DNA of 64,000 bases from Diaporthe sp. PMI_573 (GCA_021399435.1 JAJTUP010000080.1:62001-126000), one strand, 5' to 3'. Positions 11,754 to 22,450 are shown, numbered from the stretch's first letter. Notes: a model not told the origin generated them from the sequence alone. A program made the numbers and translations.

Positions 11754-13616
11754 TACGAGTTGAGGGTTTCTCCTTGACTACAATAAGCACAGCAATGAAG
11801 TTTGCCGAGTGTAAGGCCAAGACAATGGGTCAGCTGCGGGAGGGGTTGAGGGGAGCTGGGCAAGAAGTTCCCGACTATATATACAAATTCAACAATGATC
11901 GCCATAGGTCCATGCGAAAGATGTTCACATGCATAGCAACGCCATCCAATCGGGAACATGCCCTTGCACATTTAACGTTATTACATTTCGTAGCAAATGG
12001 ATAAGTTATCCTGTCCCCATCATCAATTTCCAGCATACTATGGCGTTCGTAATCTTATCATGAGTATCTCCGAAGGCTGGAGAAGGCGGCCCAGGCCAGC
12101 TCAACCGGCACAATCGGGGCAGGGGGGGGGTGTTTGCATTAGCTTTATGACTAGAGCTTGGGGTGCATAATACCACCCAGATGCATGTAAGAAGAGGGGC
12201 CGAAGACCCAGCTCGGCGTTTGCCAGCCGTTACACTGTGATGTAATGGGCAATTGGATGTCTTATTATACAATGTCTCACGTCGCGGCTTCCCTCGATAA
12301 CTATATTCCACAAATACTACAGTTTGGTTTCAGGTTAAAATGTTTCATTCCCGAAGCACCCCAGCATGTCTGAGAGATGGGCGGCAAGGAGAATCCATAC
12401 AATCAGTGGACGAGGAACGTGAGCTTTTGAAGCCGCGTCCGGTTGCGGAGAATAAAGAAAAAGATGCGTACTACGCGATAACGCCGGTCTATCTCTCCTA
12501 GGGGGATCTCCGATACGTTTCGATTGCCAGGAACAAAGCCAGAGATGTGGGCCGGTGAGTATAGGGCAACTTGATAAGGACGGCCGTGTGGACCTTCCGA
12601 AAGGGCAAGTTGGTGTGAAGCCAATTGCTAGGCGCAAGGACAGAATGATGGCTGGAGGGGAAGGGAAAATGTCTTTTGTTCGGTCTAGCCAAAAAATCAG
12701 CCCCAGGCCGTGGTCCGACGAGAAGCGCATAGTTAGAGCAGTAGCACAAGCACACATGTTACTAGGAGCTGCAGGGCCGAAGTAATGCAGATGGGTAGAC
12801 CAAACATACCGTAGTCGATGCGTCCCACACTGGTAGACCGCCAAGGTACGAACTAACAGCAGAGACAGCAAATAGCAATATGGAGATCAACATGGGGGAT
12901 TCTGGGTAAGACTGTGTGCGACACTACATTTTCGGGCCACGGGCAAGTCGCATTGGGTCGATCAGCAAAGCTTTCTCACTTGTCCAACCAGCGGCTGAGG
13001 TCTCAGCCTCTCGGCTTCGAGTGAGCACTCGGGTTTAATTAGATGCAGCGGCCGAGACAAACTCGTGCTGGTGCGAAGTGGTGTACTCGAAGCTTCTTGA
13101 AGGAAACAACTTTTGACCGTATCTCCCAGTTCTGCGCTCCGAACCTGAGAAGCTGCCCAAGTTTCGTTATCAGTGGCTAGGGTCAATGGTCAAAGAAATA
13201 GTTAGAGGACGTCCCGGCAGTCCGGATATCAACAACTATTGATTGTCCCATTAACACGTCGTGCTCCACTCGACTATCTTTCCCGGCGATCGAGTCATCG
13301 CCTGGGGTAGCCCCTGCTAGCGGCGATAAGCAGTGTTATTGAGGTTCTGGGGCTGGGCGTTTGCCAGCATGAATGCTACCTCCACAATTTTCAAGGTTAT
13401 TATGGTCGTAATTAGCCATGGCAGTTTAGAGAAGCCTTTGCGCGCCTCATCCTTCTAAGAATTCGAGTGTAGATCAAGTTAATTTCGACTACCTGATCAG
13501 TGGGAAATTCCCACTCTATTTGTATACAAAATTCCCTTTGTCAAGTAGCAGACGTTTTCGTCACTATAGGGTCTATAGACCTTCCTTTGTAAGTGCCGAA
13601 AACGGCAATTTAGATA
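11754..13616. other. Intergenic region, no supported gene
   Basis: Upstream flank of the amine oxidase gene. The longest frame is 12335-12871 on the minus strand (178 codons): Arg/Ser-rich with no recognisable domain and no splice continuation, so I do not call it. A short G-rich tract lies near 12119-12131. Confidence 0.5.
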
Positions 13617-13680
13617 GCCGAAAGCGGTATATTCACCGGAAGCGGTGTATTCGCCGGAAGCGGTGTATTCGCCGGAAGCG
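13617..13680. repeat. 18-bp tandem repeat, about 3.5 units
   Basis: Unit GCCGGAAGCGGTGTATTC. Units start at 13617 (two changes), 13635, 13653 and 13671 (partial). The 18-bp period keeps frame, so all frames read as hexapeptide repeats; plus-strand frame 13520-13885 reads repeated RKR-containing units. It lies about 215 bp beyond the stop codon of the UstYa-like gene. Confidence 0.85.
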
Positions 13681-13894
13681 TATTTTTACAATCCTCCACA
13701 GGATCTCTCACCAATACCGTCTGTATTGGCCTGGGAAAGTTCACAGCTTTGGCCTTGGAACCAACCCTCCGCCGAGAAGACCCTGGTCCTATGACACCGC
13801 AAGTGTCCGTCACAATTGCACGCGCTTATATGCTCGTGTGGTGAATACGCTCGCGAATCGTCGAGCTTCACTCATTGCGAGGTGAAGGCCACGT

Positions 13895-14945
13895 TCAGTG
13901 AGGCCGGTCGTTCTCTTCCCACTCGTGTTCCCATGCCTTTGCCATGCCCATCAGTGACTTATCACGCGCAGAATACAGACCTCCGCCTTGGCTTCGCCGC
14001 TTCATGTATTTGTGCAGGTACGAAAAGTCCCGGCATACATGATCCTGGTTCGAGTCAAAGTGTTGTCGCTGTGCACCGTCTCTCCACTTGGTGGGGATTG
14101 GGGTTGTGCTGCCGTAGCACATGATGTGCTGGCGGATCGTGTCGATGCAGTGATCAAGATGCGCCTTTTGCGTCCTGACAGACGCCTCGGGGCCATAGCG
14201 GTCCGGGTAAATCGCTTTCCGCACCTTGTTCTGCCTCCATGTCAACTCTCAAGATGCACCTTGAAAGGGGGCTTGGCCAACTTACCAAGCAATGTAGTGT
14301 GTGAAACACGTCCAGCCCAGCGGTATATCCCCCTAATTCCTCATCCACGTACTCGTGCCTGTGGTCCCCCCACGCCTCGATCGCCTCGGCTTCAGAAACC
14401 GAGAAATATCGATCTTCCACGATCTGGTTCCAGTTCTCGTCGACCTCGTCTGACAGGTCGCCTGTGAACCTTAGGTTCTCTGGCCACCTCGCCTTGGGGT
14501 CCGTCGCATCCATCCACATGGTACCATTCTCGTCAAACTTTGGGCTGCCGACAAAGCGTTTGACCTCGAGAGGGACTCGTCTCAGACTCCCTGATACGAT
14601 TTTTCTGTCAGAAGGGCGCGCTTGACTCAAAATCACACCATGCATCAACATACACAAGTCGGTAGACAGCCTGTCCTCATACGTGCCGAATTTACGTATA
14701 CCGTAGCGCTCGAGGAGCAGGAGGAAAGACGTCAATGCAAACAAGCAGGTCAGAATCCACGGTATCATTGAGCTTTGAATGAGCCGGCGCTTGGCTAGCG
14801 CGTTTCTTGGTCGTGCAGCTGGATCTCGATCCATGTCGAAGGACGATCTGCCATCCTGAATAAATGCGTCGCTCTCGGTTTTGTCAAAGTCATTCCCTTC
14901 CCTCTCCGCCATTTCGACCGTGTCTGCGAACCGAACGCCGACCAT
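13895..14945 (-). CDS. UstYa-family (DUF3328) membrane oxidase-like protein
   Basis: Member of the DUF3328/UstYa family. These act as oxidative tailoring or cyclising enzymes in fungal dikaritin RiPP pathways and some other secondary-metabolite pathways. Two exons: 14945-14286 and 14230-13895, with a 55-nt intron whose removal restores HTLHCL/NKVRKAIYPD (331 aa). An N-terminal cytosolic stretch of about 60 residues is followed by one transmembrane helix (about 61-78) and a lumenal domain. Both signature HxxHC motifs are present: HTLHC at about 215-219 and HLDHC at about 244-248, with a YPDRY motif between them. Length and layout are typical. No obvious RiPP precursor, methyltransferase or tyrosinase lies alongside; the neighbours are an amine oxidase and a kinase-like gene, so the pathway is unknown. 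Confidence 0.9.
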
Positions 14946-15694
14946 GTTGCCAGCAACGTGTGATTATATGTATGCGTTGCGGCGTTGCTGGGTCTATCTC
15001 GAGCGTGTCGTCAAACAATTTAAGAGTAGGTTAAAGCCGACCGCAACATGACGGAGGTAGGGAGCCTGTAATAGGGGATATGTTGCAAGGAACAGATTGT
15101 GGTAGGTGACATTTGAAATCCGGCCTCCCGAGTTCCAGCAAACTGCAATGGTTTCATGGCGTCTGTCAGGCGGGTCCACTGCCCCTTATTTTGGATCCAG
15201 TTAATGAGTAATACGTTGTTGTTGCGTAAAGGAGGGAGTGGGGCCCACTGACTACCATGGGACTGCTCAAGGTCCGTAAACCTTCCCAGGGTTGGCATGG
15301 CGTGCAGCTGCACCAGACGATATGCGATCGAACCGAGCCTCATCATCGTAACCTTGGGCCGCCTGGCATCCGTATTTTTGTGCAACGAGTGTTGTACTTA
15401 AACTATAATTCCACACTTATTACTATTATTTTTTTTTGGTTTGCAATGAATACTAGACTACAGAAATGCACAGTATTCGGCCAGGCCACAGCAACGCTGC
15501 AACCTATCCGTTCGTCGTTGGGAACCTCTCTTTTCATATCCCCGAGCACATGGGTCCAAGCAAGGTCCAAGCAGGGGAGAATACCCAGACATCTCGTCCA
15601 AGCAATCTGGCTCTTGCGGCTGCGTTATATACTCAGACTTCTGACGGCAAATGCCACGCAAGAATCTTCCATGGTGAGAAGTTGCATACTCTAA
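14946..15694. other. Intergenic region upstream of UstYa-like gene
   Basis: Holds the putative promoter of the UstYa-like gene and short random-looking frames. No gene or RNA is recognised. Confidence 0.5.
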
Positions 15695-15800
15695 TATGCC
15701 ATTCTTTTAGAATGGTCTTTCATCCCGTACGATGTCAAATCCCTCAGTATGCCATTCTTTTAGAATGGTCTTTCATCCCGTACGATGTCAAATCCCTCAG
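15695..15800. repeat. Perfect 53-bp tandem duplication
   Basis: Two identical adjacent 53-bp copies (15695-15747 and 15748-15800) followed by the first five bases of a third. Each copy contains a small palindrome, CCATTCT-TTT-AGAATGG. The identity of the copies indicates a recent duplication. Confidence 0.95.
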
Positions 15801-16039
15801 TATGCATCTCCCGCCAAAAAATATTAATTCTCTGTCTCGCCATGCTACGTATATAAAAATGATCCTTGGATTTTTCTGCATTTAATAAACATGGTCACTC
15901 TGTGTTACGACTTCTTAATCGTGAGGAAATGACCAAATTAGTTTTGATTAATAATTGCTTTGCCCCTATTAAACCCTAAAATCCCGGCGTTTTGTTTGCA
16001 ACTCAGATCTTTGCATTTTTTTCTCTAAATCCCCGCACC

Positions 16040-16227
16040 AGGCTGAGTAAGCAGACCCCCCTGCCTTAAAGGGCCCATCTCTAAAGGGCCCATCCCTACA
16101 CTAGGCTGAGTAAGCAGACCCCCCTGCCCTAAAGGGCCGTGCGGCCCGAAGGGCCCATCCACGGCGGGGGCGCTTCGCGGGAGCGAGCAAGCGGAGCGAG
16201 CGAGCGAGGGCGAAGTGCCTCCGCCGT
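16040..16227. repeat. GC-rich cluster of direct repeats and hairpins
   Basis: Two near-identical direct repeats of about 35 bp beginning AGGCTGAGTAAGCAG start at 16040 and 16103. AAAGGGCCCAT motifs, a GGGCCGTGCGGCCC hairpin (about 16134-16147), and a larger imperfect hairpin with arms 16161-16178 and 16209-16227 follow. It is embedded in AT-rich DNA. Such GC clusters are common in fungal mitochondrial genomes, so a mitochondrial-derived insert is possible; this is inference. Confidence 0.55.
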
Positions 16228-16768
16228 TTAAACATAGAATTTGCTAACTAATACACTAAAAGAATGGCCCTTGTGAGCTTCGAAGAAGCTATCCACACAA
16301 TATACTGCATTAACGGCGCTTTAATATTACAATCCATGAAACGGCACAGGCAATCCTTCAGAGTCAGGGTTGACGATGGTCACCTGGGATTTCTCTTGAT
16401 CTCACTGGTCGGCTCTGTTGCGGCTGAACGAATGTCTCCATGTCCACCTTGCAATCAGGGCCCGACCAACCACCTCTTGCGCGCCAGGTCGCCAACCGCC
16501 AGCCCCCTTGGATCATCCTGGAATCCTACATCCCGTCTGATCCACAAATGCATTGCGATTCCGCCCATCTCTGTCGATATTTCAACCACCAGAGACGTTT
16601 TGCAAGTGGCTTTGCGTGTGCCTGAAGATTCTCTTGAGCAATTGAACCCACCTGCCAACGCCACTTGAGCACTGGCTGATCTGAAACTTGCCTCCTGCCT
16701 ACCTCGTTACGAGCATCCCTATTCAAGCGCATTTGCATTCACCCTCGAAATCTACTATCCAAAACAAT
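16228..16768. other. Intergenic region upstream of kinase-like gene
   Basis: Contains a 134-codon open frame (16264-16668) without recognisable features. Most likely leader or promoter DNA of the kinase-fold gene that follows. Confidence 0.4.
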
Positions 16769-17971
16769 ATGCCTACCGAACAACTCAACCCCAACAAACT
16801 TTCGCAGCCCGCGAAGCGTCCAGAGATACCGCCATGGATCCAAGATATCCTTGACCGGCCATCGTCTCCTCCTGCTCTACAGTTCTGGCAGCCGCCTGAG
16901 GACCCCGATAAGCCATTCCTGCCGTACACGGTCGGGTTCACTGCTGAGATCCAGAGGCGTCAGGCGTCGACAGCAGAAGCCTTAGGACCTGAGCTGCCGC
17001 GAGACTACCTCGAAACCGTGACGCACAGCGAGGCCATTATGGCACCCTCTTCTCTCAAACCTGAGACGAACACCGATACTGAGAGCGACACAGAAGCCCA
17101 ATCAGCTCGATCGCGAAAAGAGACGGCTCAGTTGGTCGTCACAGCACCCATCGCCATCGGAGCTGCACGCGGCGCCCAGCTTCTAGCGGTTACCGTGGCC
17201 CAGAGCGGCAAGGACTCAGCATCGGGAAAGTCCTTTGAGGCAGTCGCAAAGATATATGACCCGCTATACTATAACTTCGAGTCAGAAATCGGCCATCACC
17301 CTGAAGACTGCGTATACACTGCAACCAATGATCTCATCCACGAGGCTACCGCCTACGAGTGCCTGCATAGAGCTGGGCAAACCGGTTCTTTCGCTCCAGA
17401 ATACCACGGCTGTTGGTATTTTAGCCTACCTATTACTATCAGGGGAACCTCCAAGCTTAGAAGTATCAGCTTGGTCTTGATAGAGCGCTTAAATGGGGAT
17501 AGCATCCTCTCGACACGAATTCGAAACAATTCAGTGAGACGCAAAGGGCTGGATTCGTTTCATTACCCGGAAGAGTTCCGTCTTGAAGTACTCGCCCGTG
17601 CCATGGATGGCTATGTCAGATTGTTAAGGGCAGGAATCATGCAGAGAGACTTCGCGGCACGCAATCTGATCCTTGTCGCCCAAAACCCCACGGCCCCTCC
17701 ACAGACAGTACATGGCCATGTTCTGCCCCGAGTGGTCCTCATCGATTATAACAAAGCTGAAATACTTGACCATACACACACTGACGAGGTCGAGTCTCTT
17801 CCGGCCAACCCGGCGACTGTTTTTTGGGCAGAATATATTTGGCATCAATTTCCAGGTTGGGTTCCGCACGAGTGGGAAGATACCAGGATCCAGAAACAAT
17901 GGCTGCTGAGGAGATTTGCCGGACCTGGCCGACGAGAATTATATTTACCAATCCGAGGTCTAGAGCTCTAG
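16769..17971 (+). CDS. Fungal protein-kinase-fold protein
   Basis: Single-exon frame of 400 codons from the ATG at 16769; an in-frame ATG at 16688 is a less likely start. The C-terminal half looks like a divergent protein-kinase / small-molecule-kinase fold. Motif MQRDFAARNLILV near 17638-17676 matches a catalytic loop (HRDxxxxN with the His replaced by Gln), and LIDYNKAE near 17740-17763 stands where DFG would be, in the DYN/DFN form common in fungal kinase-like families. The N-terminus is Pro-rich and disordered, with a Ser/Thr/Glu-rich stretch. Canonical Gly-loop and VAIK Lys are not clear. It could be an APH-like phosphotransferase or a pseudokinase. The intronless form fits an expanded accessory family. 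Confidence 0.65.
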   Translation: MPTEQLNPNKLSQPAKRPEIPPWIQDILDRPSSPPALQFWQPPEDPDKPFLPYTVGFTAEIQRRQASTAEALGPELPRDYLETVTHSEAIMAPSSLKPETNTDTESDTEAQSARSRKETAQLVVTAPIAIGAARGAQLLAVTVAQSGKDSASGKSFEAVAKIYDPLYYNFESEIGHHPEDCVYTATNDLIHEATAYECLHRAGQTGSFAPEYHGCWYFSLPITIRGTSKLRSISLVLIERLNGDSILSTRIRNNSVRRKGLDSFHYPEEFRLEVLARAMDGYVRLLRAGIMQRDFAARNLILVAQNPTAPPQTVHGHVLPRVVLIDYNKAEILDHTHTDEVESLPANPATVFWAEYIWHQFPGWVPHEWEDTRIQKQWLLRRFAGPGRRELYLPIRGLEL

Positions 17972-19194
17972 AGTTGATATGTAGCTTCCGAGCATGTGGC
18001 ATGGACCCCTGCGCACATCAATGATAGTAAATGTGAGAATGATTCAAGTGTGATTCTGGGACTGGTGCATAATTTGTCCGTGGACGAGGAGGTATATGTG
18101 ACTAAAGGACATTTAGAAAGTCATGGAATTGACGGATACTAGAGGATCTGAATTCGCAAGTCATTTTTGAGTCCATGTGTATGCGATTGAATTAATGTAA
18201 TGGTAGTGGCAAAGATTTGTGTAATGGTGTATCCTACGATTATTCAGGAAAAGATTAAGAACATTCTCGTCATAGCTGCCTCTCGGCGGTTAGAACTTTT
18301 GTTGCACGGCTGGCCCCTTCTGTAATGCCACGAAGACTTGATTGGATGCTGATTTGGCGACAGAGAGCAACCTTGAACTGGCCCATTTGTGTAGTTAGAG
18401 GCTTCAGGATGTGGTGTTGGTTGGTTGGGTGGGGGGGGGGTGAAGGTGCTGTCTATTTAAAGATGTTGAGGGTGGCTTTTACGTACTCTCCACCTGGGGT
18501 GGCCAGTGAGGATGACAGCTAGCCTACTTTGCGGCGGCCAATTGGCACATACTTGTCATGTTCCTAAAGAAAGATTTCGAGTGGGCCGGAAGAGTGGCAC
18601 GTCTTTAGGTCAGAGACGGTCCCTTGTGCTTCAGAGGCTGGGTCACAGGTCGCTTCACTGAGTCCCAATACCGAATTGGGAGTGGAGCCTAACTCTAGGC
18701 ACTGTGAAGAATACGTCGACTGGGTAGCTAATTATAGATTGATGGAGTGAAGCCCGAAGTCTCAACCATCGATTCGTGGGGCAAAGGCCGGCTGAATCGG
18801 TTTGAGTGGGTCATGATACGGCCCCATTTCTTGCACCAGTTGTTGATAAAAGAGAAAACCATCCTAGTTTGCTTCAGCGATAACCTCTCTCGGCATTACT
18901 CGTTATTGATTTCCATGATTTTGTATTGTGCACTCTCCTGAACTTCATCATCATTATTCATATTTTGAGGCCTTCGAATTCGTTCTCACTGGTGGCGTTG
19001 AATTTATCGTCGCGCGGATATTCTACCACATCTATACCTCCTCGAAAGATAAGACTGCGATCTGTCAATTTTAAAATACAGGCCCTTTGCTTAGGACCGG
19101 GAAGATTCTCGCCATATTTTAAGGCATCTAGAGAACAAACATTAGAAACCTCTCATCGTCCGTATCGTCAAGTCCTGTGCCAACGGTTATCACG
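17972..19194. other. Intergenic region with 10-G run
   Basis: No gene recognised. A GGGT tract leads into an uninterrupted 10-G run at 18431-18440. Confidence 0.5.
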
Positions 19195-19729
19195 ATGGAT
19201 GCCACTCGACCACAGAATGGAAAACCTGTTAAGAAGGATGAAAAAAAGCAGGCAACCGCTGGAGTAAACGGTGTGAAGGCCGCAGGGACCACCACACCTG
19301 GGAGGGGTTGTAGCACCTCGAACGCCAGCCCCGACCAGTCAACTGCGTACCGGTGGCGGAAAAGTGACCCCACAAGATGCCCGTGCCACGACACCCAAGC
19401 CCGCGAACCTTGTCAAGGGACAACAGCCTGCCACTTCGGGCCAGCCCGTTCAGCAGAAGACTGCGGAGAAACGTCACACCTCCCCTGCTCATTCTTCTAC
19501 CGGATCACACTCTCGAGCTCTCGAACATGTGGTGCCAGCACTACAGGAAAAGAATTTTGGGCCACAAGAAATGGACAAGAATGGAAATCCCCTTTACAAC
19601 AGTCCTGGACATATCGCCAGCATAGTCCAGCAGGCAAAGAAAAGGAAACAAGAGTTGATAGCGGCAGGGAAAAATGTTCACAAAGGGAACAAGGGAAAGT
19701 TACCTATACACCCAAAGCAAGCCACCTAG
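19195..19729 (+). pseudogene. Small Lys/Ala/Thr-rich protein ORF broken by a frameshift
   Basis: The frame from ATG 19195 encodes a hydrophilic Lys/Gly/Thr-rich start. Its composition switches to the next frame around the GGGAGGGG run at 19300-19307. From there a Pro/Thr/Gln-rich frame continues to the TAG at 19727-19729, with an organised, hydrophilic C-terminus. A one-base change in the G run would join the two, so this may be a frameshifted gene or an assembly error. The family is not recognised. Confidence 0.3.
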
Positions 19730-20229
19730 GCCACCGTAGATGTAGTTGTTTTTCGGCCATCTGTTTATATCAGGGCAATCCAGAATGCAAATTCGAGTCT
19801 TTGAATAGCAATAATCTCGTTCAGTCTCAAGACAACAGTGTATATACGTAGACCCCAGGGATCCGAAAGCTTTACACACTTTGAATCATTTGCTAACGTT
19901 GCAAGCTTGAATGTGCTAAATTAATGCCGATGAAAGTGCGAGTGAGTTTGGCTCCGTGTGCCCCCTCTTAGGCTCACCCCCAGGAAAGCATCATATTTGT
20001 TTGTCGCGATTGCTATAAAAAGCGTGCGTATCAATAAAAGTCCTGGTACTATATCGGGTAGAATTTACATAAAAAGGAAGAACTTTCCGGCGCGATGAAG
20101 GGTAGCTCCTATCAGATGTTGTGGGGATTAGATCCCGACTATTGCCTTAACCATTACGAGTCTACTTTACCCTTACTGCTTACATCCAGCAGAGGCGGGA
20201 AGATCTGCTCCTCGAACATTATGATACAC
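19730..20229. other. Intergenic transition into the AT-rich block
   Basis: Base composition falls from gene-like to AT-rich towards the right. No gene is seen. Confidence 0.4.
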
Positions 20230-20805
20230 ACCAAATCATTAACAGCGAAGCATTAGCGATGGCCATAAAACAAAATTAGCTCGAGGAAACTATTTATACC
20301 ACACGAGTAAACCTCAAGTACTTATTAGATAAACCAAAAATCAACTAGCACATTATTTTAACCAGAGTTAAGGTAAATACAGGCTGCTATAGCCTATACG
20401 AGATAATAATCTATAATAGCTAAGATATTAGAAACTACTTTTTATTTAATTATTATAGCTTTTAACTACTAGATATACTAACTAATATAGTTAACTTTTA
20501 TAATAAAACTAAAATTAAAACTAATTACTAGAATAAAATATATAACTATATCTAGTAAACCTTTAATACTAACTTTATAATACTAACTAGCTAGATAATC
20601 TATACTTTAGGTAATATACCTAAACTAAAGGAGTTAGAAAACCTATATTACTATTATAGTAGTATCTAACCCCTAGTATGTAAGATATATATTAATACTA
20701 AACCTAACTACTAGCCTATTATTATATAATATATCTATAATAACCTTAGGTTTAAGTACTTTATTATCTTAAGCTTCTAGTAAATTTTTATACTACCTTT
20801 ATAGG
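20230..20805. mobile_element. RIP-degraded retroelement-like remnant (left part)
   Basis: Extremely AT-rich sequence. One plus-strand frame stays mostly open, interrupted by TAG/TAA codons, and resembles a degraded gag-like polypeptide; the family is not certain. The remnant is cut by the outer Repeat A copy at 20806 and resumes at 29396-29515 after the ATAGG duplication. Confidence 0.45.
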
Positions 20806-20994
20806 TCTGAAGGTTGGTGGATCGAATGGGAGTTAGGTAGCAGTAGGGTGCACTGAGGTCTTGTTGGGACGCTTGAGAGTGGTTCGGACAACTTTGTATT
20901 AAATTCGAGTGGGCTTCTGTCAGCCCTCCTCACAGTCCCTCCGACATCGTCTCAACCCTGGGCACGCTGTGGTTGGCTCTGGTGCACAGATAGG
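20806..20994 (+). repeat. Repeat A, copy 1, left part
   Basis: Begins TCTGAAGGTTGGTGG, directly after the 5-bp ATAGG (20801-20805). It ends at ATAGG 20990-20994, where the LTR retrotransposon is inserted. The right part continues at 29051-29395; together they give a copy of about 534 bp. Confidence 0.9.
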
Positions 20995-21470
20995 TGTAAT
21001 GATTATACTAAACCTTTGTGGGGTTTAGTAGGTAACCTGTAGGGTTTATGTTAGCAATACGGCATAGAGGTAATACTTAACTGTGTAGTATAAGACACAA
21101 TGATTCTTCAAGTATGATCACTAGCTATGAGGCTATCTAGTTATTAGACTAAATACTTAGATTGATGACTAAAGAGTCTGTTCTATGAAAGCTATCTACT
21201 ATGGTGATGACCATATCCTTATATATTCCGACTCTTTAGTTAGCTTGATGGAATTAATGGTGATTCCGTCAACTTGGTATTACCTTGATGGAATTAATGT
21301 TGAGTCCATCAATTCATCTCCCCTAGGTAGGTCCTGACCCTAACCCTGGCCTTGGCATGCCTTGCTGACTTCGCCCTTAAGTACCTGCGGGGTTGCGTCG
21401 TGGTATCTGATTCTGATTACCGGGGTTATTAAAACGGGTCCCCTAGGTGTTATCGTGTTGGTTCATAATA
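20995..21470 (-). repeat. LTR (left copy; 3' LTR of the minus-strand element)
   Basis: Aligns over its whole length with 28570-29045. Differences are almost entirely C/T and G/A transitions. This copy has fewer AT-directed changes than the right one. Confidence 0.93.
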
Positions 21471-21560
21471 CTATCTCCCTCCTTGCTTCTTTTATCCTTA
21501 AAAGTATCCCGTAGGTTATCCTCGTCTATCGTGTTTTTATTCATGCTTTCCTAATCCGTC

Positions 21561-22124
21561 ATGTCATCCAGAGTTACAAAACCTCGTTCTTCGAAAGTTA
21601 CTTCTAGTTCTAAATATAAAGCTGCCCTCCTTGCTGCCATTGCTTCTTGAGGAACTGTTATCCCTATGCTTTGTTCTTATTATAAAGAACATAACCTGGC
21701 TAAGGATTGTTATGCTGCTAGTTTAGAGTCTACTTGATACTGGACTTGTATTTAGCTTAACCTGTCGAACTATGATGTTTGGGGTCTGTCTCCTAACTAA
21801 CTAAACAAGGTTATCCTGAAACATCGCTGCCTGGAGGAGGAGCTGGAGGCTGTGGAGGAGTTGGAGTGTGTTGAGAATGAGGAGGCTGAGGCAGAGCGTA
21901 AGCGTATTGCTGAGTAATCCACTAACATTGCCCGTCGTGGTTTGCCTGACGCGAGTAGTGGGATGTAGGTGTAAGAGGCCTGGCTGTGTACTGAGGGTAA
22001 GGTTAGTGTTTTTGACTAGAGTTCTGTGGTACCTGATGGTGGTGACTGGTTAACTTTTCTGGATATTCCTGGTATTGAAGGAATTGGTAGTAATGTGACT
22101 GTTGGTGGTCTATTAAAATCTTGA
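21561..22124 (+). pseudogene. Antisense accessory ORF of the retrotransposon, RIP-mutated
   Basis: One plus-strand frame runs 187 codons from ATG 21561 to TGA 22122-22124, antisense to gag-pol and just inside the left LTR. It has eight internal stops, all TGA, TAG or TAA, each one C-to-T change from CGA, CAG or CAA. The protein has a basic Ser-rich start, a paired Cys pattern like a small zinc-binding module (some Cys now Tyr, as RIP would cause), a Glu-rich coiled-coil stretch and an acidic Trp/Asp tail. Similar antisense proteins are known to me as frequent 'hypothetical proteins' near fungal Gypsy elements; the function is unknown. Confidence 0.7.
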
Positions 22125-22129
22125 TGTAT

Positions 22130-22450
22130 CTTTTCTTAGTAAAGTGATTGACTGGTGAATTGAAAACTATGGCTATTTCGTTAGCTTATGTACTCTTGCT
22201 TAACTGGTAGAGTTATTGACTGGTCGAGTTCTTTGACTAGTTGATTGGTTTAACTAGTTGACTAGGTTGACTGGTTAAGCTGGTTGACTGGTTGAGGGGG
22301 TTGACTGGTTGACTCTCTTATTTTCGTGTGTCCTTTGACTAGTCGACTAGGTTGACTAGTCGAGGGGGTTGACTAGTCAGGTGTTTGTTTCAACTAGTAG
22401 GTGCTTTGACTAGTTTACTATCCTGGTTGCTTTGTGGGCCTTGTAGATCT
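22130..22450. repeat. Degenerate TTGACTGGT / TTGACTAGT tract
   Basis: Many irregularly spaced copies of the 9-mer TTGACTRGT between the antisense ORF and the pol 3' end. Probably an expanded non-coding part of the retroelement. Confidence 0.7.

Noticed and set aside
12335..12871. Minus-strand frame of 178 codons with some hydrophobic stretches
   Set aside because: No recognisable family, no splice partners, and competing frames of similar length; not distinguishable from chance.
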